A DNA stretch of 64,000 nt, taken from assembly GCF_003614185.1 (NCBI RefSeq), contig NZ_KZ987724.1, positions 1,899,360-1,963,359 of the forward strand, in the 5' to 3' direction. Every line of letters starts with the position of its first letter. Within the stretch, counting starts at the first letter, position 1. Under the pieces are notes generated by a model. It did no database searches. It was not told where the DNA came from and was given only the letters and a program-made list of their open reading frames with translations. The translations under genes and the position numbers were made by a program. This DNA comes from Paenibacillus aceti (GTDB taxonomy: Bacteria > Bacillota > Bacilli > Paenibacillales > Paenibacillaceae). This document shows positions 61,685 to 64,000 of the stretch, one piece after another.

Positions 61685-62917
61685 TTATTTCAATTTGCTC
61701 AGCTTGTCACCGAAACGTTCGCCCAAAGTGATGCTAAGTCCTTGATTGCTGAGCGATACATTAGGGTTGTCGCCCAGATCTTCTTTTCTCACGCTGCTGC
61801 CCTTGGATGGTCTTTCGCTTCTAGGTGCTTGAGCTGGAGCTTCTTCCGTCTCCTTAATGCTCAGGCTAGCGCGTTTCTCAGCGGCGTTAAGGTCCAGAAT
61901 CTTGACTTGAACCGTTTGGCCTTCCTTCAATACTTCGAACGGAGTGCCGATATGTTTATGGGAAATTTGCGAAATATGAACAAGGCCTTCCACGCCTGGA
62001 GCGATTTCAACGAAGGCGCCGAAATTCACGAGACGTTTTACTTCGCCGCTCACGATATCACCGATATGGAATTGCTCGCTAGCTGTATCCCAAGGTCCTG
62101 GCAGAGCAGCTTTGATGCTAAGGCTGATTTTGCCTTTCTCTGGATCAACTTTGAGAACTTTAACTTTGACTTTATCTCCTTCGGAGAGAACGTCAGCTGG
62201 TTTGTCCACATGGCTCCAAGAGATTTCCGATACGTGTACAAGTCCGTCCACGCCGCCCACATCAACAAATGCGCCGAATTGGGTCAAGCGTTGTACTGTA
62301 CCTTCGATCACTTCGCCTTCTTGCAGGTTAGCCATTACTTTTTGCTTATTAGCTTCGAACTCTTCGTCAAGCACATCCTTCTGGGACAGGATGACTTTGT
62401 TGTTCTCTTTGTCGAGTTCTTTCACTTTAACGCGAAGCGTACGGCCTTTGTAATCGCTGAAATCTTCAACGAAATGGCGTTCCACCATGGAAGCAGGAAT
62501 GAAGCCGCGCAGGCCTACGTCTACGACAAGACCGCCTTTAACGACATCGGCAACTACAACTTCGAAGGTTTCTTGGCTGTCCATGCGAGCTTGCAATTCA
62601 TCCCAAGCATTCTCGCTGTCGATGGCACGCTTGGAAAGAACGAGGCGTTCCTTCTCATCGTCGATGCTAACGACCTTGGTCTCAACCTCTTGGCCAACTT
62701 GAATAGCGTCCGCAACGCTGTCCAGATGGACGGAGGACAATTCACGAATAGGAATAACGCCGTCATATTTATATCCAATACTCACATAAGCTTGGTTATC
62801 CTCGATTTTGACGATCGTTCCTTTCACGGTGTCCCCTTTTTTCAAGGATACGATTTGTTCCATTTCTTCCTGGCTTGCCTCAACGGCATCCAAACCATTT
62901 TTTGTTTCTTCCGACAT
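61685..62917 (-). CDS. rpsA: Ribosomal protein S1-like protein (RpsA/YpfD)
   Basis: RNA-binding protein with four S1 domains (about 29-103, 116-185, 203-273, 288-357), for example KGDTVKGTIVKIEDNQAYVSIGYKYDGVIP and EGEVIEGTVQRLTQFGAFVDVGGVDGLVHVSEISW. 410 aa, the Firmicute length, shorter than the six-domain E. coli S1. A lysine-, serine- and proline-containing tail (EEAPAQAPRSERPSKGSS) is probably disordered. GAGGAGG is upstream. Its place after plsC-cmk follows the B. subtilis order. Confidence 0.94.
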   Translation of the reverse strand: MSEETKNGLDAVEASQEEMEQIVSLKKGDTVKGTIVKIEDNQAYVSIGYKYDGVIPIRELSSVHLDSVADAIQVGQEVETKVVSIDDEKERLVLSKRAIDSENAWDELQARMDSQETFEVVVADVVKGGLVVDVGLRGFIPASMVERHFVEDFSDYKGRTLRVKVKELDKENNKVILSQKDVLDEEFEANKQKVMANLQEGEVIEGTVQRLTQFGAFVDVGGVDGLVHVSEISWSHVDKPADVLSEGDKVKVKVLKVDPEKGKISLSIKAALPGPWDTASEQFHIGDIVSGEVKRLVNFGAFVEIAPGVEGLVHISQISHKHIGTPFEVLKEGQTVQVKILDLNAAEKRASLSIKETEEAPAQAPRSERPSKGSSVRKEDLGDNPNVSLSNQGLSITLGERFGDKLSKLK

Positions 62918-63050
62918 GTCAATAACCTCCTCAATTCAAAAAAAACCATTTATTTAAACTCGCCATTAGCGTAGTTCAAAACAATTCACGAATATAGCTT
63001 TCCAATTATCCCCTATCTTCATGCATCGGCCTTTCAGACAGGTTGTGCAG

Positions 63051-63632
63051 CTATACCGATTTCTTAAGCTCGGCAATCCGGGACATGATAGCTTCCGTAG
63101 CCAGGTCGGCTGCTTCGGTCTTCGCTGCCTCCTTAAACTCGGTCATATCGATCGGTTCACCGTACACAACTCTCATTTTGCGAAAGAGCTTATAATTGCC
63201 AATAATAGCAACAGGAATGACCGCTGCATCGCTACGGAGCGCAAAAGTCGCCGCCCCCTTCTTACCTGCCCCCATATCCTCGCCCTTGGCCCGAGAGCCT
63301 TCCGGGAAAATCCCCATTACATGTCCACCACGAAGCAATGTGAGGGAGGTCTTGATCGATTCCTTGCTCACGGCGCCCCGTTTGACCGGGAAAGCGCCCA
63401 GTTCTTTAATCAACCAGCCGAGGCCGAAGATATCGAATAATTCCTTTTTCGCCATAAAATGCACCTTGCGTTTCGGCAGAATACCGATCGCCGGAGGGTC
63501 CAGCAGACTGATGTGATTCGAGCACAGCAGCACGCCTCCCTCTTCAGGAATATTCTCTAATCCCTTCGCCTCCAGGCGGAACAGCGCTTTATATATTAAC
63601 CGCAGCACTGCGCGACAAAATCTATAAATCAT
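63051..63632 (-). CDS. plsC: 1-acylglycerol-3-phosphate O-acyltransferase
   Basis: Second acylation step to phosphatidic acid. 193 aa with NHISLLDPPAIG (the HX4D motif as NHISLLD), KKELFDIFGLGWLIKELGAFPVKRG, FPEGSRAKGEDMG. Starts one base after cmk. Confidence 0.93.
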   Translation of the reverse strand: MIYRFCRAVLRLIYKALFRLEAKGLENIPEEGGVLLCSNHISLLDPPAIGILPKRKVHFMAKKELFDIFGLGWLIKELGAFPVKRGAVSKESIKTSLTLLRGGHVMGIFPEGSRAKGEDMGAGKKGAATFALRSDAAVIPVAIIGNYKLFRKMRVVYGEPIDMTEFKEAAKTEAADLATEAIMSRIAELKKSV

Positions 63633-64000
63633 TTATACTTCTCCCTCTCTCCCTTGTATGCTCTGCACTCTGGACACGATGAATTCGACAACGTCATCGA
63701 TCGACATATGCGTCGTATCCAGGAGAATCGAGTCCTCAGCCTGGCGGAGCGGAGAAATCTCCCGTTCCCGGTCGAGGCGATCACGCTCAGCGATATCAAG
63801 TTCAAGCTGCTTCAGAGTAATGTCGCTTTGTTCCTTCATTTCCTTATACCTGCGAAGCGCTCTTTCTTCAATACTGGCTGTCATAAAAATTTTGACTTCA
63901 GCATCAGGTAGCACGGTAGTTCCGATATCACGGCCATCCATAACGACGCCTTTACGCAGAGCCATTTGCCGCTGAAGCGACACAAGCCAGCTTCGCAGCC
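63633..64000 (-). CDS. cmk: Cytidylate kinase, C-terminal part (cut by window edge)
   Basis: Phosphorylates CMP/dCMP. About the last 122 residues are visible; the frame stays open to base 64000, so the 5' end lies outside the window. VVMDGRDIGTTVLPDAEVKIFMTASIEERALRRYKEM and RDRLDREREISPLRQAEDSILLDTTHMSIDDVV are typical. The internal GTG at 63983 is not the true start. Confidence 0.93.
   Translation of the reverse strand, partial: LRSWLVSLQRQMALRKGVVMDGRDIGTTVLPDAEVKIFMTASIEERALRRYKEMKEQSDITLKQLELDIAERDRLDREREISPLRQAEDSILLDTTHMSIDDVVEFIVSRVQSIQGREGEV

Noticed and set aside
61742-62974. A 410-codon plus-strand open frame antisense to the S1-like gene
   Set aside because: It mirrors the S1-like gene almost base for base, has no ribosome-binding site and no recognisable domain. 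It is a product of codon bias on the other strand.
1-64000. CRISPR arrays, insertion sequences, prophage, rRNA or tRNA genes
   Set aside because: No regularly spaced repeats, transposase or integrase sequence, or recognisable stable RNA gene was seen on either strand.

Overview
The window is a chromosomal segment of a low-to-mid GC, spore-forming Firmicute, almost certainly a Paenibacillus or close relative. It carries spoIVA, spoVIF, ypjB, ypiF and the bacillithiol genes bshA/bshB1. Gene order follows the Bacillus subtilis 'ypi-qcr-ypj-dapB-mgsA-bsh-cca-birA-pan-dinG' and 'cmk-plsC-rpsA-der-gpsA-yphE/F-spoIVA-hbs-mtrB-hep-ndk-cheR-aro-trp-hisC-tyrA' blocks. Nearly every gene is on the minus strand, so transcription runs from high to low coordinates. 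The exceptions are a chitin/cellulose-active LPMO (148-975), a YitT-family membrane protein (23038-23904), two small unknown genes (32193-32683) and a candidate small RNA (about 33440-33527). No insertion sequence, prophage, CRISPR array, rRNA or tRNA gene was found.

Layout. 1-13.9 kb: secreted LPMO under a likely CcpA site, then dnaD-asnS, ackA-hbd, a second FtsH-like protease with a membrane partner, ypmB, an amidohydrolase, rex, dinG and a TPR protein. 14-16.4 kb: panBCD preceded by an attenuator-type leader. 16.4-23 kb: birA, cca, bshA, bshB1, mgsA, dapB, a TPR gene and ypjD. 23-30 kb: ypjC/B/A homologues, the menaquinol:cytochrome c reductase qcrABC, ypiF, an IDEAL-domain protein and a 362-aa orphan. 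30-33.5 kb: a histidine phosphatase, an ECF sigma/anti-sigma pair, two small unknown proteins, a DUF3189 protein and the sRNA candidate. 33.5-34 kb: a gene-free patch of degenerate intergenic repeats. 34-45.5 kb: aroC-aroB-aroH, then trpE-D-C-(FB)-A-hisC-tyrA with a TRAP-type leader. 46-53.4 kb: cheR, ndk, the menaquinone block hepS-menG-mqnP-ubiX-mqnA-hepT, and mtrB (TRAP). 53.4-64 kb: hbs, spoIVA, a lipoprotein, a ferredoxin, a nucleotidyltransferase, yphE, spoVIF, gpsA-plsY, der, an S1-like protein, plsC and the 3' part of cmk, which is cut by the window edge.

How it works together. Chorismate made by AroC can go to Trp (trp operon), Tyr/Phe (AroH, TyrA, HisC) or menaquinone (MqnA, then MqnP, UbiX and MenG with the HepS/HepT side chain), all encoded here. 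MtrB probably senses tryptophan and binds the (G/U)AG array in front of trpE, so regulator and target are about 10 kb apart. The menaquinone would feed QcrABC. Points worth a second look are a single-ORF TrpF-TrpB fusion, a structured Trp-codon-containing spacer between the TRAP site and the trp terminator, a pan-motif-like riboregulator, a free-standing sRNA candidate and an 86-bp inverted-repeat-bounded intergenic element. All function calls rest on recognition of the translated sequence and on gene order; no database search was run.
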